Positions 24,173 to 32,970 of a stretch of 64,000 nucleotides of DNA are shown in pieces. The notes under the pieces are model-generated. The model was not told where the DNA came from, made no database searches, and saw nothing but the letters and a program-made list of their open reading frames with translations. Source of the DNA: Clostridia bacterium. GTDB taxonomy: Bacteria; Bacillota; Clostridia; Christensenellales; CAG-917. Location of the stretch: NCBI GenBank assembly GCA_900763875.1, contig CAAFLX010000035.1:1-64000 (forward strand), written 5' to 3'. Position 1 is the stretch's first letter; the number at the start of each line of letters is the position of its first letter. A program made the position numbers and the translations under genes.

Positions 24173-25285
24173 ATGGAAAGAACACTGGTTTTCGGCGGGG
24201 CGTTCGACCCCGTACACAAAGAGCACGTTGCAATGTGCAAAAGCGCAATGAAGGAGCTTGGCATATCCAAACTTGTGCTTGTGCCAACCGTCACGCCGCC
24301 TCACAAGAGCGCGGGATTTTTGAGTTTTCAAGAGCGTTGCGAGCTTTTGAGGGTTGCGTTCGAGGGCGTGAATTTTGTTGTCGACGACGTGGAAAACGCG
24401 CGCGGCAAGGACAATTACACCGCGCTCACTCTCCCGATTTTGAAAGAAAAATACGGCGATATCGTCTATCTGATAGGTGGCGATAGTCTTGAATATTTCG
24501 ACACTTGGTATCATCCCGAGCTTATCGTCAAGGTGTGTACTATTGCGGTTTGCGCAAGGGAAGGATTCGACGATATCTCACAAAAAGCCGATTATCTCAA
24601 ACAAAAATTCGGCGGCGAGTTTATTCTTTTGGACTACGTTGGCAAGAACGTTTCTTCCTCGGAAGTCAGAGCAAAATTGCTTATGGGGGACGTTCCCGAC
24701 GAAATCGATGACAAAGTTTTGAACGCAATAAGACAAAAACGCCTCTTTTGCGAGTATGAGAACATGGCAAACAAACTTCATTCCTATCAGCCCGACGACC
24801 TTTTTGCCCACAGCAAAGCGGTTGTGCTCACGGCTATGCGCCTAAACTCTCGCCACAATCTCAAACAAGATTTCACCAAGGTATTTCTTGCGTGTTTTTT
24901 GCACGACAACGCAAAAAAACGCCCCTCTCTCGACGGCTTAAACGTGCCGATTGACGCGGTTGGAACGCCTGTTTTACATCAATTCCTGGGTGCAGAGAAA
25001 GCTCGGCGCGATTTTGCAATCGAGGACGAGGACGTGCTTGACGCAATCCGCTATCACACCACCGCCAAGGCAAATATGACCACGCTCGAAAAGCTCGTTT
25101 ACACAGCGGACAGTGTGTCTTTTGACCGCTTGTACGACCCGATTCCGCAAATTCGCGATATAGCTATGCGCGATTTTGACGAGGGTTTCAAAGCGGTGCT
25201 CCGCTACACCTACGACAAAGTGACGGCAAGCGGCAAGCCTATGCACCCGTTGACTATGGATGCGGTGAAGTGCTATCTAGGCTGA
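24173..25285 (+). CDS. nadD: NadD-YqeK fusion: nicotinate-nucleotide adenylyltransferase plus HD-domain hydrolase
   Basis: A 370-residue two-domain protein. Residues 1-190 are NadD, making deamido-NAD from nicotinate mononucleotide and ATP, with GGAFDPVHKEH at the nucleotide site and the SSSEVR motif. Residues 200-370 are a YqeK-type HD domain (HSKAVVLTAMRL, FLHDNAKK, IRYHTTAK, ADSVSFDR), a family with diadenosine-tetraphosphate hydrolase activity. In Bacillus these are adjacent separate genes followed by rsfS, as here. The promoter spacing predicts a leaderless transcript starting at this ATG. Confidence 0.9.
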   Translation: MERTLVFGGAFDPVHKEHVAMCKSAMKELGISKLVLVPTVTPPHKSAGFLSFQERCELLRVAFEGVNFVVDDVENARGKDNYTALTLPILKEKYGDIVYLIGGDSLEYFDTWYHPELIVKVCTIAVCAREGFDDISQKADYLKQKFGGEFILLDYVGKNVSSSEVRAKLLMGDVPDEIDDKVLNAIRQKRLFCEYENMANKLHSYQPDDLFAHSKAVVLTAMRLNSRHNLKQDFTKVFLACFLHDNAKKRPSLDGLNVPIDAVGTPVLHQFLGAEKARRDFAIEDEDVLDAIRYHTTAKANMTTLEKLVYTADSVSFDRLYDPIPQIRDIAMRDFDEGFKAVLRYTYDKVTASGKPMHPLTMDAVKCYLG

Positions 25286-25332
25286 TTTTTCGCGCAATTG
25301 CGGATATTTGCCGCATTGTTCAAAAATCACCG

Positions 25333-25361
25333 TTGAAATATGGCGGATTTTATGCTAGAAT
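25333..25361 (+). promoter_or_regulatory. Promoter of rsfS
   Basis: TTGAAA (333-338), a 17-bp spacer and TAGAAT (356-361), about 90 nt upstream of the rsfS ATG. Confidence 0.6.
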
Positions 25362-25449
25362 AACATTGTGAAAGACGCAAACAAACACGTTTTTGGCACA
25401 CTATAAATAAGATACCAATGAACTATCGCTTTTTGCGATCGGAGGATTT

Positions 25450-25797
25450 ATGGAACCTATTGAAATGAAAGACATCATCTGCGCCGAGCTTGACGAACAC
25501 AAAGCCGTCGATATCACGATTTTGGACGTTGCTCACCTGACGGTTATGACGGATTATTTCGTCATTTGCACGGCAAAAAGCAACAAGCAAGTCAAGGCGC
25601 TTGCGGAATTTGTCGAGGAAAAAATGAGCGAGCACGGCATCGAGCCTACGCATACCGACGGTATGGTTGACGGCAAATGGGCAGTGCTTGACTACGGCGG
25701 AGTAATCGTACACATTTTCAATGACGAAACGAGAATGTTTTACTGCCTTGAAAAGCTCTGGGCGGACGGCAAAAACGTCACCAAATACAACGCCTGA
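25450..25797 (+). CDS. rsfS: Ribosome silencing factor RsfS
   Basis: A 115-residue protein that binds uL14 of the large subunit and blocks subunit joining when nutrients are short. The family core is clear: VDITILDV, TDYFVICTAKSNKQVKA and the WAVLDYGGVIVHIF block. A GGAGG site lies 5 bp before the ATG. It follows nadD-yqeK as in Bacillus but has its own promoter and a terminator at 25818. Confidence 0.95.
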   Translation: MEPIEMKDIICAELDEHKAVDITILDVAHLTVMTDYFVICTAKSNKQVKALAEFVEEKMSEHGIEPTHTDGMVDGKWAVLDYGGVIVHIFNDETRMFYCLEKLWADGKNVTKYNA

Positions 25798-25817
25798 CAA
25801 TTTCAAACAATACGATT

Positions 25818-25843
25818 AAAAAAGCCTCAAACGAGGCTTTTTT
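25818..25843 (+). terminator. Terminator of rsfS
   Basis: AAGCCTC-aaac-GAGGCTT flanked by A- and T-runs, 21 bp after the stop. The symmetry would also serve the minus strand. Confidence 0.85.
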
Positions 25844-25950
25844 GATATTCTAACGGCATTTTCTGTATGTTTCGACTTTTCGATTTTTGCGCATTGCCTC
25901 ATCGAAGCCAATCGGCAACTTTGAGCAGGGTGCTTGCAAAAAAGTGAAAA

Positions 25951-26289
25951 TCAAATTCGAGCGACAACTTTTTGATACAGCGATTCTTTTTGCAAAGGAG
26001 TCATATCGGGCTTGATTTTTCGATAAATTTCAAGGTCGAGCGTCACCACAACGTCGGAGTTTGTTTGATTTGATAGGTCGTGCGCTATCGTTTTTACAAA
26101 ATTATCTCGTTCGCTTTTTAGGTAGAAAGGCGTGCAAAGCAGGGCAAGCACAAACTTGTTTTCATACAAAAAGCACCTTGCGCCCACGATATTTTCATTG
26201 GCAAGCGCGAGGGCGGCGACGCTCTCGTTTGAAAACGTCAAGTTGCTGTCGTTTGCCGTTTGATATATTGCGATTTCAACGTTTTGCAT
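25951..26289 (-). CDS. Hypothetical 112-residue protein
   Basis: A soluble alpha/beta-looking protein with hydrophobic strands (ENKFVLALLCTPFYLKSERD, SDVVVTLDLEIYRKI). The pattern vaguely recalls sporulation-lipoprotein YhcN/YlaJ-type domains but without a signal peptide or lipobox, so I assign no function. There is no convincing ribosome-binding site, though amino-acid composition looks genuine. Confidence 0.45.
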   Translation of the reverse strand: MQNVEIAIYQTANDSNLTFSNESVAALALANENIVGARCFLYENKFVLALLCTPFYLKSERDNFVKTIAHDLSNQTNSDVVVTLDLEIYRKIKPDMTPLQKESLYQKVVARI

Positions 26290-26424
26290 ACCGAGATTAT
26301 GGGTTTTTCGCGCGTTTTTATACTCAAATTCAATCGTTTTTATATGGTTTCTTCAAAAAATAGCACACAATCCGCAACAGAAAAAATCTCTGTGCGATTT
26401 CTTTTGTATATTGTCGTTTAGCCC

Positions 26425-26453
26425 TTGACATTTGATTTTTTTAGGCATATCAT
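26425..26453 (+). promoter_or_regulatory. Promoter of the FMN-riboswitch transcript
   Basis: TTGACA (425-430), exactly 17 bp, then TATCAT (448-453), immediately before the aptamer. Confidence 0.75.
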
Positions 26454-26457
26454 AATC

Positions 26458-26570
26458 TTGCTTCAGGGCGAGGTGCAAATCCTCACCGGCGGTATAGTCC
26501 GCGAACACGCACAGCGTGCCGACAAGGTGCAATTCCTTGACCGACGGTATAGTCCGGACGGAAGAAGCGA
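26458..26570 (+). ncRNA. FMN riboswitch (RFN element)
   Basis: The conserved RFN blocks are all readable in order: CTTCAGGGCGAGGTGCAAAT, CCTCACCGGCGGTATAGTCC, then GCGAAC, a variable hairpin (CACGC/GCGTG), GCCGACAAGGTGCAATTCC, TTGACCGACGGTATAGTCC and GGACGGAAGAAG. FMN binding should fold the aptamer and allow the downstream terminator at 26596-26620. The controlled gene encodes a RibU-type riboflavin transporter domain, which is the expected target. Confidence 0.95.
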
Positions 26571-26595
26571 CGTATTTTGCATTTCAACGTACGTT

Positions 26596-26620
26596 TGCGC
26601 CCTTGAAGGCGCATTTTTTT
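26596..26620 (+). terminator. Riboswitch expression-platform terminator
   Basis: TGCGCC-cttgaa-GGCGCA followed by seven Ts, located 26 nt after the aptamer and 44 bp before the start codon. It implies transcriptional attenuation. Confidence 0.8.
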
Positions 26621-26663
26621 ATGCAGTTTGCAAAATCCCAAAAGAGTGCGCCAAAGGAGAAAA

Positions 26664-27959
26664 ATGGGCAAAAAAGCAAGAAAAACAAGCGTAGCCGGCG
26701 CACAAAGCGCAGTGGCAGCCGACAACAACGTTGTTGACGTATTTGAAAATCACTCCGACGCGGCATTGCAAGACAATGTTTCAATGGCAAATGCAAATGT
26801 CACTATTGATGAAAACAAAATTGAAAACGTCCCGACAAGCCAAGAGTCTGCCACGGCGCAAAAAGTCACCAAGGCGGACATAAAACGCACGTTTGAGAGG
26901 TTTAGAAGTGCGAAATTTACAACCGCATACATCGCAAAAGTTGCAATGCTGACGGCGATTTCGTTTATATTGTACGCATATGCAAAGTTCAATTTGCCAT
27001 TTATGTTCCCGTCATTTTTGGACATTCAAATCAGTGAGTTGCCCGCACTTTTGGCAGGTTTTTCAATGGGGCCCATCAGCGCGTGCGTGGTTATCGTTCT
27101 CAAAGTCTTGCTGAAATTTGCCGCAGTGCCATCGGTGACGGGCTTTGCAGGCGAGGCAACCGACATTTTGCTTGGCATATCCTTCGTTTTGCCTGCGTCC
27201 TTGATTTATTATTTTCACAAGGACAAAAAGCACGCAATCATCGGGTTGCTGGTCGGAAGCACGCTTTTGACGGCAATGGCAATGGTTGTCAACAGATTTA
27301 TCTCGATTCCGCTATACTCGAAGTTGTTCGGATTCGAGGGTATTGTCGAAATGGTGGCGAAACTTTACAAAAACGTCACGGTAGACAATTTTTACACCTA
27401 TTATTTGTTGCTTGGAGTGTTGCCTTTTAACGTGCTTAGATGTACAATAGTGAGTGTTTTGACGTTCTTGTTGTACAAACGTCTGAGCAAAATATTGCAC
27501 TGGGACGGCACGAGTATGCGCAAATCCAAAAGCATTTTCGGCAAGCACACCGTCAAAAGCGTTGACGAAACCTATGCGCTTGCAAAGAAAATTGCAAACA
27601 CTCTGCAAGGCGGCGAAGTGATATTGCTCGGCGGCGATTTGGGCGCAGGCAAAACCACTTTCACCAAAGGACTTGCCAAAGCGTTGGACATCAAAGACGA
27701 GGTGACAAGCCCGACTTTCACCATACTAAACGTCTATGAGGACGGCAGGCTCAAACTCAATCACCTCGATATGTACCGTGTCGAGAGCGCCGACGAGCTT
27801 GCGGAGCTTGGCATCGAGGACTGTTTTGATGATGAAAGCGTCACGGTCATCGAGTGGAACAAGTTTGAGCATTTCGACGGTGAAGTCATCGAGATAAACA
27901 TCACTCCGACGGGTGAAAACGAGCGAGTTTTCGACGTCGAGAAAAAGGAAAATAAATGA
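26664..27959 (+). CDS. tsaE: RibU-type riboflavin ECF transporter S component fused to TsaE
   Basis: A 431-residue fusion. ATG 26664 follows AAAGGAG; an upstream TTG overlaps the attenuator region. Residues 1-90 are a hydrophilic extension. Residues 90-284 are a six-helix ECF S component (FLDIQISELPALLAGFSMGP, then CVVIVLKVLLKF), the RibU pattern. Residues 285-431 are complete TsaE, the ATPase of t6A37 tRNA synthesis (GDLGAGKTTFTKG, TSPTFTILNVY, NHLDMYRV, EWNKF). An internal ATG at 27516 could start TsaE alone. tsaB and rimI follow with overlaps. The fusion of a membrane transporter with an essential cytosolic ATPase is unexpected; the frame is open throughout. Confidence 0.88.
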   Translation: MGKKARKTSVAGAQSAVAADNNVVDVFENHSDAALQDNVSMANANVTIDENKIENVPTSQESATAQKVTKADIKRTFERFRSAKFTTAYIAKVAMLTAISFILYAYAKFNLPFMFPSFLDIQISELPALLAGFSMGPISACVVIVLKVLLKFAAVPSVTGFAGEATDILLGISFVLPASLIYYFHKDKKHAIIGLLVGSTLLTAMAMVVNRFISIPLYSKLFGFEGIVEMVAKLYKNVTVDNFYTYYLLLGVLPFNVLRCTIVSVLTFLLYKRLSKILHWDGTSMRKSKSIFGKHTVKSVDETYALAKKIANTLQGGEVILLGGDLGAGKTTFTKGLAKALDIKDEVTSPTFTILNVYEDGRLKLNHLDMYRVESADELAELGIEDCFDDESVTVIEWNKFEHFDGEVIEINITPTGENERVFDVEKKENK

Positions 27960-28528
27960 ATCTTCTTGCAATCGATACAACGTCGAGCGGACTTTCAATC
28001 GCGCTCGCAAAGGGTGAGGAAAGCTATTCTTTCACCAAAGAAATCGGCAAAAGCGGACACAGCGCAACGCTTATGCCCGAAATTGACAATATGCTCAAAT
28101 CGCATGGTTTGACGGCAAGCGATCTTGACGTTGTTGCCGTCAATGTCGGCCCCGGGTCTTTTACGGGCATACGAATCGGCGTATCGGCAATGACGGCGAT
28201 TGCGTTTGCGACGGGTGCAAAGCGCGTTGCGGTGACGAGTTTTGAGCTTATCGCTCACCAAAGGGGCGAAATTCTTGCGGCAGTCGAGGCAGGACACGGC
28301 AATTTGTATCTTGCAAAATGTCTAGGCGGCAAGGTTTTAAGCACTGCTTTTCACGAGGCAAGCGACTTGACGGACGTATCGAATGCTATATTCAAACCGC
28401 TCAAAAGCGTTGACGTTGCTCTTTTGGAGGTTGCAAAATCCAAGGCTGAAAACGGCGAATTTACCGCTGTTTTCGAGCCGTTTTATATGAGAAAATCGCA
28501 GGCGGAGAGGGAAAAAGATGAAGTTTGA
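27956..28528 (+). CDS. tsaB: tRNA threonylcarbamoyladenosine biosynthesis protein TsaB
   Basis: A 190-residue ASKHA-fold protein that bridges TsaD and TsaE in t6A synthesis. It starts LLAIDTTSSGLSIAL and has the diagnostic VNVGPGSFTGIRIGV block. Its ATG overlaps the stop of the ribU-tsaE fusion (ATGA). tsaD, the catalytic partner, is not in the window. Confidence 0.95.
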   Translation: MNLLAIDTTSSGLSIALAKGEESYSFTKEIGKSGHSATLMPEIDNMLKSHGLTASDLDVVAVNVGPGSFTGIRIGVSAMTAIAFATGAKRVAVTSFELIAHQRGEILAAVEAGHGNLYLAKCLGGKVLSTAFHEASDLTDVSNAIFKPLKSVDVALLEVAKSKAENGEFTAVFEPFYMRKSQAEREKDEV

Positions 28529-28949
28529 ATCCCTCAAATACGAGCATCTGCGCCAAATGGCGGAGATTGAGCGCGAGGCTTTCGATCAGCCGTGGAACGA
28601 GAGGATGTTCATTCCCGAAGTCGAAGATCCTGCCGCATTTTATCTTGTGGGCGTTCGCGGCGAGGAAGTGATTTGCTACGGCGGTTTTCACAAAGTGCTG
28701 GACGAGGCGCATATAACTAATATTGCCGTCAAGGCGAGCGAGCGCGGCAAAGGCATAGGCAAACTGCTTGTAAGCGAGCTTATTTCAAGGGCAAAATTGC
28801 TTGGAATCCGCTATATGACGCTTGAAGTGCGCGACAACAACGAGGCGGCAATACGCCTCTATCAGAGTTTCGGATTCAAAGTTGAAGGAGTCAGAAAAAA
28901 GTATTACAACAACGTTCACGACGCACTGATTATGTGGCTGTCGATTTAG
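28518..28949 (+). CDS. rimI: Ribosomal protein bS18-alanine N-acetyltransferase RimI
   Basis: A 143-residue GNAT acetyltransferase overlapping tsaB by 11 bp. The acetyl-CoA loop is KASERGKGIGKLLVSEL, and the C-terminal YYNNVHDALIMWL matches RimI. The order tsaE-tsaB-rimI is standard in Bacillota. Confidence 0.92.
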   Translation: MKFESLKYEHLRQMAEIEREAFDQPWNERMFIPEVEDPAAFYLVGVRGEEVICYGGFHKVLDEAHITNIAVKASERGKGIGKLLVSELISRAKLLGIRYMTLEVRDNNEAAIRLYQSFGFKVEGVRKKYYNNVHDALIMWLSI

Positions 28950-29758
28950 GAGAGGACACGGAAAACAGCAAAATTTCCACCAAAGACGATAAAAATAACT
29001 TGGCAAGTCAATGGGGATTCGAGCGTAAATTTGCGACGATAAACGGTCGCAAAACGTCATATTTTTTGCTTGGTACAGGCGAAAATACCATAGTTTTTTT
29101 ACACGGGTGGGGCTCTAGTGCTTCCGCCTTTTTCTTTGCAATGAAACAACTATGCGCAAAATACAGAGTCCTTGCCCTCGATTTTTTAGGCTTTGGAGAG
29201 AGCGATTATCCGCCCGAAAACTATTGCGTAAAGGACTATGCAAACGACGTTGTCGCGCTAACAAAATTTCTTGGAATTGACAGTGTTACGCTTGTCGGTC
29301 ACTCTTTTGGCGGTCGTGTTGCAATCGAGCTTGCCGCAAATTGCCCAGGTATCGTCAAAAGAATCGTGCTTATCGACAGCGCAGGGCTAAAACCGAGAAG
29401 AAAACCCGATTATTATCTCAAAGTTTTTGCGCACAAAATTCTCAAACGCTTGGGCAAAAGCGGACTTAAAGGCTCAAAAGATTACAGAGCATTGCCAAAT
29501 TGTATGAAAAAGGTGTTTGTCAACGTTGTAAATTATGACCAAACCGACCGACTTTGCAAGATAAAACAGCCGTGCGCCGTGTTTTGGGGAGAAAAGGATG
29601 AAGAAACGCCGCTTTATATGTACAAAAAGTTTTTGCGCGGCATAAAAGGAGCGCAGGGGTTTTTGCTCGACGGCGGACATTTTGCATTTGTCACGGATAG
29701 AGCGAAGTTCATGTTGATCCTTGCCGCGTACCTAGACGAAACGGACAAAGTTTGCTGA
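28934..29758 (+). CDS. Alpha/beta-fold hydrolase
   Basis: A 274-residue hydrolase with the canonical triad: Ser in GHSFGG, Asp in WGEKDEETP and His in DGGHFAF, plus the oxyanion HGWGSS motif. GTG 28934 overlaps rimI by 16 bp and is the only upstream candidate in frame. An AGGAGAGG lies just inside the gene, so a further downstream non-ATG start is conceivable. Substrate unknown. It is probably the last gene of the ribU-tsaE operon. Confidence 0.8.
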   Translation: MAVDLGEDTENSKISTKDDKNNLASQWGFERKFATINGRKTSYFLLGTGENTIVFLHGWGSSASAFFFAMKQLCAKYRVLALDFLGFGESDYPPENYCVKDYANDVVALTKFLGIDSVTLVGHSFGGRVAIELAANCPGIVKRIVLIDSAGLKPRRKPDYYLKVFAHKILKRLGKSGLKGSKDYRALPNCMKKVFVNVVNYDQTDRLCKIKQPCAVFWGEKDEETPLYMYKKFLRGIKGAQGFLLDGGHFAFVTDRAKFMLILAAYLDETDKVC

Positions 29759-29810
29759 AAATCCTTTGTCCTGAATTTTTTCGATGTTTCATGAAACATT
29801 TTTCAAGCTA

Positions 29811-29838
29811 AAAACCGCCCAAACAGCGGCTTTTTTGA
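29811..29838 (+). terminator. Possible terminator after the hydrolase gene
   Basis: A weak stem (CCGC/GCGG with flanking A- and T-runs, one bulge) about 55 bp after the stop, preceded by the palindrome ATGTTTCATGAAACAT (29784-29799). Confidence 0.5.
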
Positions 29839-29895
29839 TTTCATACACCAAAAATGCGCCAAAGTCATACCTTGATATGAAAAAGGCAGGTGTGT

Positions 29896-31494
29896 ATGAG
29901 GCTTGTAAGAGGCGATTGGTTTTATATCCTTTTGGTGCTTATAGACGGTTTTTTTATGACAAGACCGTATCTTTACGCCATTCAAAACGACAACTACCGC
30001 GTGAGCGAGATCTTCAAAAACAAAAGATTGCGTTTTACCTATCTTATCGACCTAATCACGGTTGTGATTTTTTGCGGAATTTGGCTGACGTTTTGGTTTT
30101 TGAACGCAAAAGCGTTTTGGGGATTTCTGATTGCGTTGTTCTTCTTCATTGCCGAGTTTGCAATGTACTTTATGGAAGATTTGCCCGATCGCAAAAAACC
30201 GCTCAAATACACAAGGCGCGCGGTTAGATGTCTTGTACTCAACTCGCTTTTTTCGTCGGCAGTCGTGACGGTTGCCCTTGCCGTAGGCACGGCGCAACTA
30301 AGCGATATATATTTGCGCTATCTTATCTTCTTTGCGTTTCCGCTCGTTTATCCGCTTTTATTTATCGTTGCAACGAGCCTAATCAACGTTTTCGAGCGGC
30401 TGAACAACGCAAGATACGAAAAACGCACTCAAAAGCGGCTCGATCGTCCCGAGTTAATCAAAATCGCAATCACGGGCAGCTATGGCAAAACGTCCGTAAA
30501 AAACTTTTTGGCGGCGATATTGTCGCAAAAATACAACGTTTTGGCAACGCCCGAAAGTTACAACACGCCCATGGGCATTGCAAAAACCGTAAACGCGCTT
30601 GACGATACGCACGAGGTTTTCATTGCCGAATTTGGCGCAAGAAGGGTGGGTGACGTCAAAAAACTTATGAAAATCGTAAATCCGCAATACACGATTTTGA
30701 CGGGAATCAACGACCAGCATCTTCAAACCTTCAAAACGCAAGAGAATATCACTCGTGAAAAATGCCGCATTCTCGACGTTGAAGATGGGGTGTGCGTGAT
30801 AAATGCCGAGCTTAAAAACGTCACCGAAAGCGTGTTGCTAAAAAAGCAAATTATCCCCGAAACCATATATGCAGGCTTGGACGAGAGCGCGGATATTTAT
30901 GCCAAAAATTTGTCGGTGAGCAGCAAAGGAAGCGAATTTGACGTTGTGATCGGAGATGATTGTTATAGGGTGAGCACCAAAATTCTTGGCGTTCACAACG
31001 TGCAAAATATTATGCTTGCGCTTGCGATGGCTGTCAAACTCAAAGTTGAAATGCCGTATATTTTGAGCGCAATCGAGCATCTCGAACCCGTTGCGCACCG
31101 TCAACAACTCATAGAGGGGAACGGCGTGAGTGTGATTGACGACAGTTTCAATTCAAATCCCGACGGCGCAAAATTTGCGTTGATGACGCTTGCAATGTTT
31201 TCAACGCGCAAGGTTGTCATGACGCCGGGGCTTGTCGAACTCGGCAGTAGGGAGGCTGAGGAAAATCGAATTTTGGGCAAGCGTATCGCTGATGTTGCCG
31301 ACGTCGTTTTGCTCATAGGTGGCGAGAGGGTAGAGCCGATTTTACGCGCGCTGAAAGAGTGTGAATTTGGCGGCGAAATCAAGAGATATGCTTCGCTTGA
31401 ATCTTGCGAAAAAGATTTTGTCAACACCCTAAAACTTGGCGATACGCTGCTCATTCTCAACGACTTGCCCGATATTTACGATGACCTGAAATAG
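29896..31494 (+). CDS. MurF-like Mur ligase with N-terminal membrane domain
   Basis: About 532 residues. The first 180 residues contain about five transmembrane helices in place of the usual MurF substrate-binding domain. The Mur ligase ATP-binding domain follows (ITGSYGKTSVKNFLAAIL), then EFGARRVGDVKKL, ILTGINDQHLQTF and the C-terminal domain (IDDSFNSNPDGAKFAL, TPGLVELG). These match the D-Ala-D-Ala adding MurF branch. Membrane-fused Mur ligases occur in several clostridia and actinobacteria. The neighbouring ddl makes the dipeptide substrate, supporting a peptidoglycan-precursor role at the membrane. Confidence 0.82.
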   Translation: MRLVRGDWFYILLVLIDGFFMTRPYLYAIQNDNYRVSEIFKNKRLRFTYLIDLITVVIFCGIWLTFWFLNAKAFWGFLIALFFFIAEFAMYFMEDLPDRKKPLKYTRRAVRCLVLNSLFSSAVVTVALAVGTAQLSDIYLRYLIFFAFPLVYPLLFIVATSLINVFERLNNARYEKRTQKRLDRPELIKIAITGSYGKTSVKNFLAAILSQKYNVLATPESYNTPMGIAKTVNALDDTHEVFIAEFGARRVGDVKKLMKIVNPQYTILTGINDQHLQTFKTQENITREKCRILDVEDGVCVINAELKNVTESVLLKKQIIPETIYAGLDESADIYAKNLSVSSKGSEFDVVIGDDCYRVSTKILGVHNVQNIMLALAMAVKLKVEMPYILSAIEHLEPVAHRQQLIEGNGVSVIDDSFNSNPDGAKFALMTLAMFSTRKVVMTPGLVELGSREAEENRILGKRIADVADVVLLIGGERVEPILRALKECEFGGEIKRYASLESCEKDFVNTLKLGDTLLILNDLPDIYDDLK

Positions 31495-31736
31495 TGCGAT
31501 TTTTGTCGAAAGTATTATGAAAAACTGCGTATCTTGTAATAAATTATTCTAAAAATGTCGAAAAATGAGAATAGTTTTATAATATAACATACAAAATGAA
31601 TGATAACAGACAAAGGTTTGTTTGCCGTAAAAAATACGGTTTCGACGGTTTTTGAAAAAGTTAAAGCACAAAAAATCATATCGACTCATACAATGAAACG
31701 ACAAATTTTTGTCGCAAATAGAGGGAGGATTCGAGT

Positions 31737-32873
31737 GTGAAAAAGAAGGTCGCAATCGTGTTTGGTGGCAGGTCGCTTGAAAGGGATATATCGATTATCA
31801 CCGCAATGCAAACGCTCAAAAACATTGACAAATCAAAGTTTGAGGTCGAATGCGTTTATTCATTCGAGGGCGATTTTTACATTGACAAATTGGATTCTAT
31901 TAAACGCTTTGCACCCTTCAATCCGCTCGACCACAAAAAAGCGTTTTTGCTAAAAGGTGAGTTTTTCGTTTTGCGAAAAGGCAAGCTCCACCGCTATTTC
32001 AAACCCGACGTTGCGTTGCTTTGCTGTCACGGCGGCGAGGGTGAAAACGGAATTTTGCAAGCAATGTTTGAGTTTAACGGCGTTGCCTACACGTCGTGCG
32101 ATACGCTCACGTCTGCGTGTATGATGGACAAAGCCGTTGCAAAGAAGTTGTTTGAGGGGTTGCTTTTGAACGTGTTGCCATACGAGGTGGTTTCCGCAAA
32201 CGAATTTGCGCTTGATGCGGACAAGACGATTGCGCGGCTTGAACAAATGCTTGCATATCCCTTGATTGTCAAGCCTGCGTCGCAGGGGAGTAGCATTGGC
32301 ATTGAGGTTGCAAAGTGCGCCGACGAGCTGCGGTTTGCGCTGCAAGTTGCGTCGAAATTCGACGATAAAATCGTTGTTGAGCACAAACTTGACGATTTTG
32401 TCGAGGTCAACTGCGCCGCATACGCAAAAGGCACTCAAATCGTGCTTTCGCAAACGGAAACACCGTGTTCTTTTGGTGATTTTCTCACGTTTGCGGACAA
32501 GTATTCGGGCGGCAAAATGAGCGCGTGCGAGCATATTATCCCTGCAAATATCGGCTCGCTCGAACTTATCGTCAAGGCAAACACCAAGCGTTTGTACGAG
32601 GAACTGGGGCTTTTCGGCGTTGTCAGGGTGGACTATTTGGTGGACGTTGAGCGGGGCAAAGTGTACGTCAACGAGGTCAACACAATCCCCGGTTCGCTTG
32701 CGTTTTATCTTTTTAAGGGCGTCGGAATAAGTTTTGAAGACCTCACGACCGACCTTATAGACGAGGCGATTGAAAGGAAAGCGGCAAAGAAAATCCCGTA
32801 TGCTTTCAAGTCGGACGTTTTGAGCAACTTTATCGGCGGCTCGAAAATGAGCAAAGTTGACAAAACTCGTTGA
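31737..32873 (+). CDS. ddl: D-alanine--D-alanine ligase
   Basis: A 378-residue ATP-grasp enzyme starting at GTG after GGGAGGA. Conserved blocks include VAIVFGGRSLERDISIITA, CCHGGEGENGILQ, IVKPASQGSSIGIEV and the C-terminal VNEVNTIPGSLAFYLF. It joins two D-alanines for the MurF reaction. A 242-bp AT-rich leader precedes it without a recognised riboswitch. A terminator follows at 32906. Confidence 0.93.
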   Translation: MKKKVAIVFGGRSLERDISIITAMQTLKNIDKSKFEVECVYSFEGDFYIDKLDSIKRFAPFNPLDHKKAFLLKGEFFVLRKGKLHRYFKPDVALLCCHGGEGENGILQAMFEFNGVAYTSCDTLTSACMMDKAVAKKLFEGLLLNVLPYEVVSANEFALDADKTIARLEQMLAYPLIVKPASQGSSIGIEVAKCADELRFALQVASKFDDKIVVEHKLDDFVEVNCAAYAKGTQIVLSQTETPCSFGDFLTFADKYSGGKMSACEHIIPANIGSLELIVKANTKRLYEELGLFGVVRVDYLVDVERGKVYVNEVNTIPGSLAFYLFKGVGISFEDLTTDLIDEAIERKAAKKIPYAFKSDVLSNFIGGSKMSKVDKTR

Positions 32874-32905
32874 GGACAATATCAAATTTGATTAATTAGA
32901 ACATT

Positions 32906-32932
32906 AAAAAAGCACCTCTTTGGTGCTTTTTG
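32906..32932. terminator. Bidirectional terminator between ddl and the opposing membrane gene
   Basis: AAAGCACC-tcttt-GGTGCTTT with A- and T-runs on both sides, between convergent genes. Confidence 0.85.
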
Positions 32933-32970
32933 AGTTTATGCAACTTGAGTTGCCTTGTTTTGCGAATTGC

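Noticed and set aside
29784..29799. parS-like palindrome (TGTTTCATGAAACA)
   Set aside because: It lacks the central CG of the ParB site, which changes half-site spacing, and it lies in a terminator-like region without par genes.
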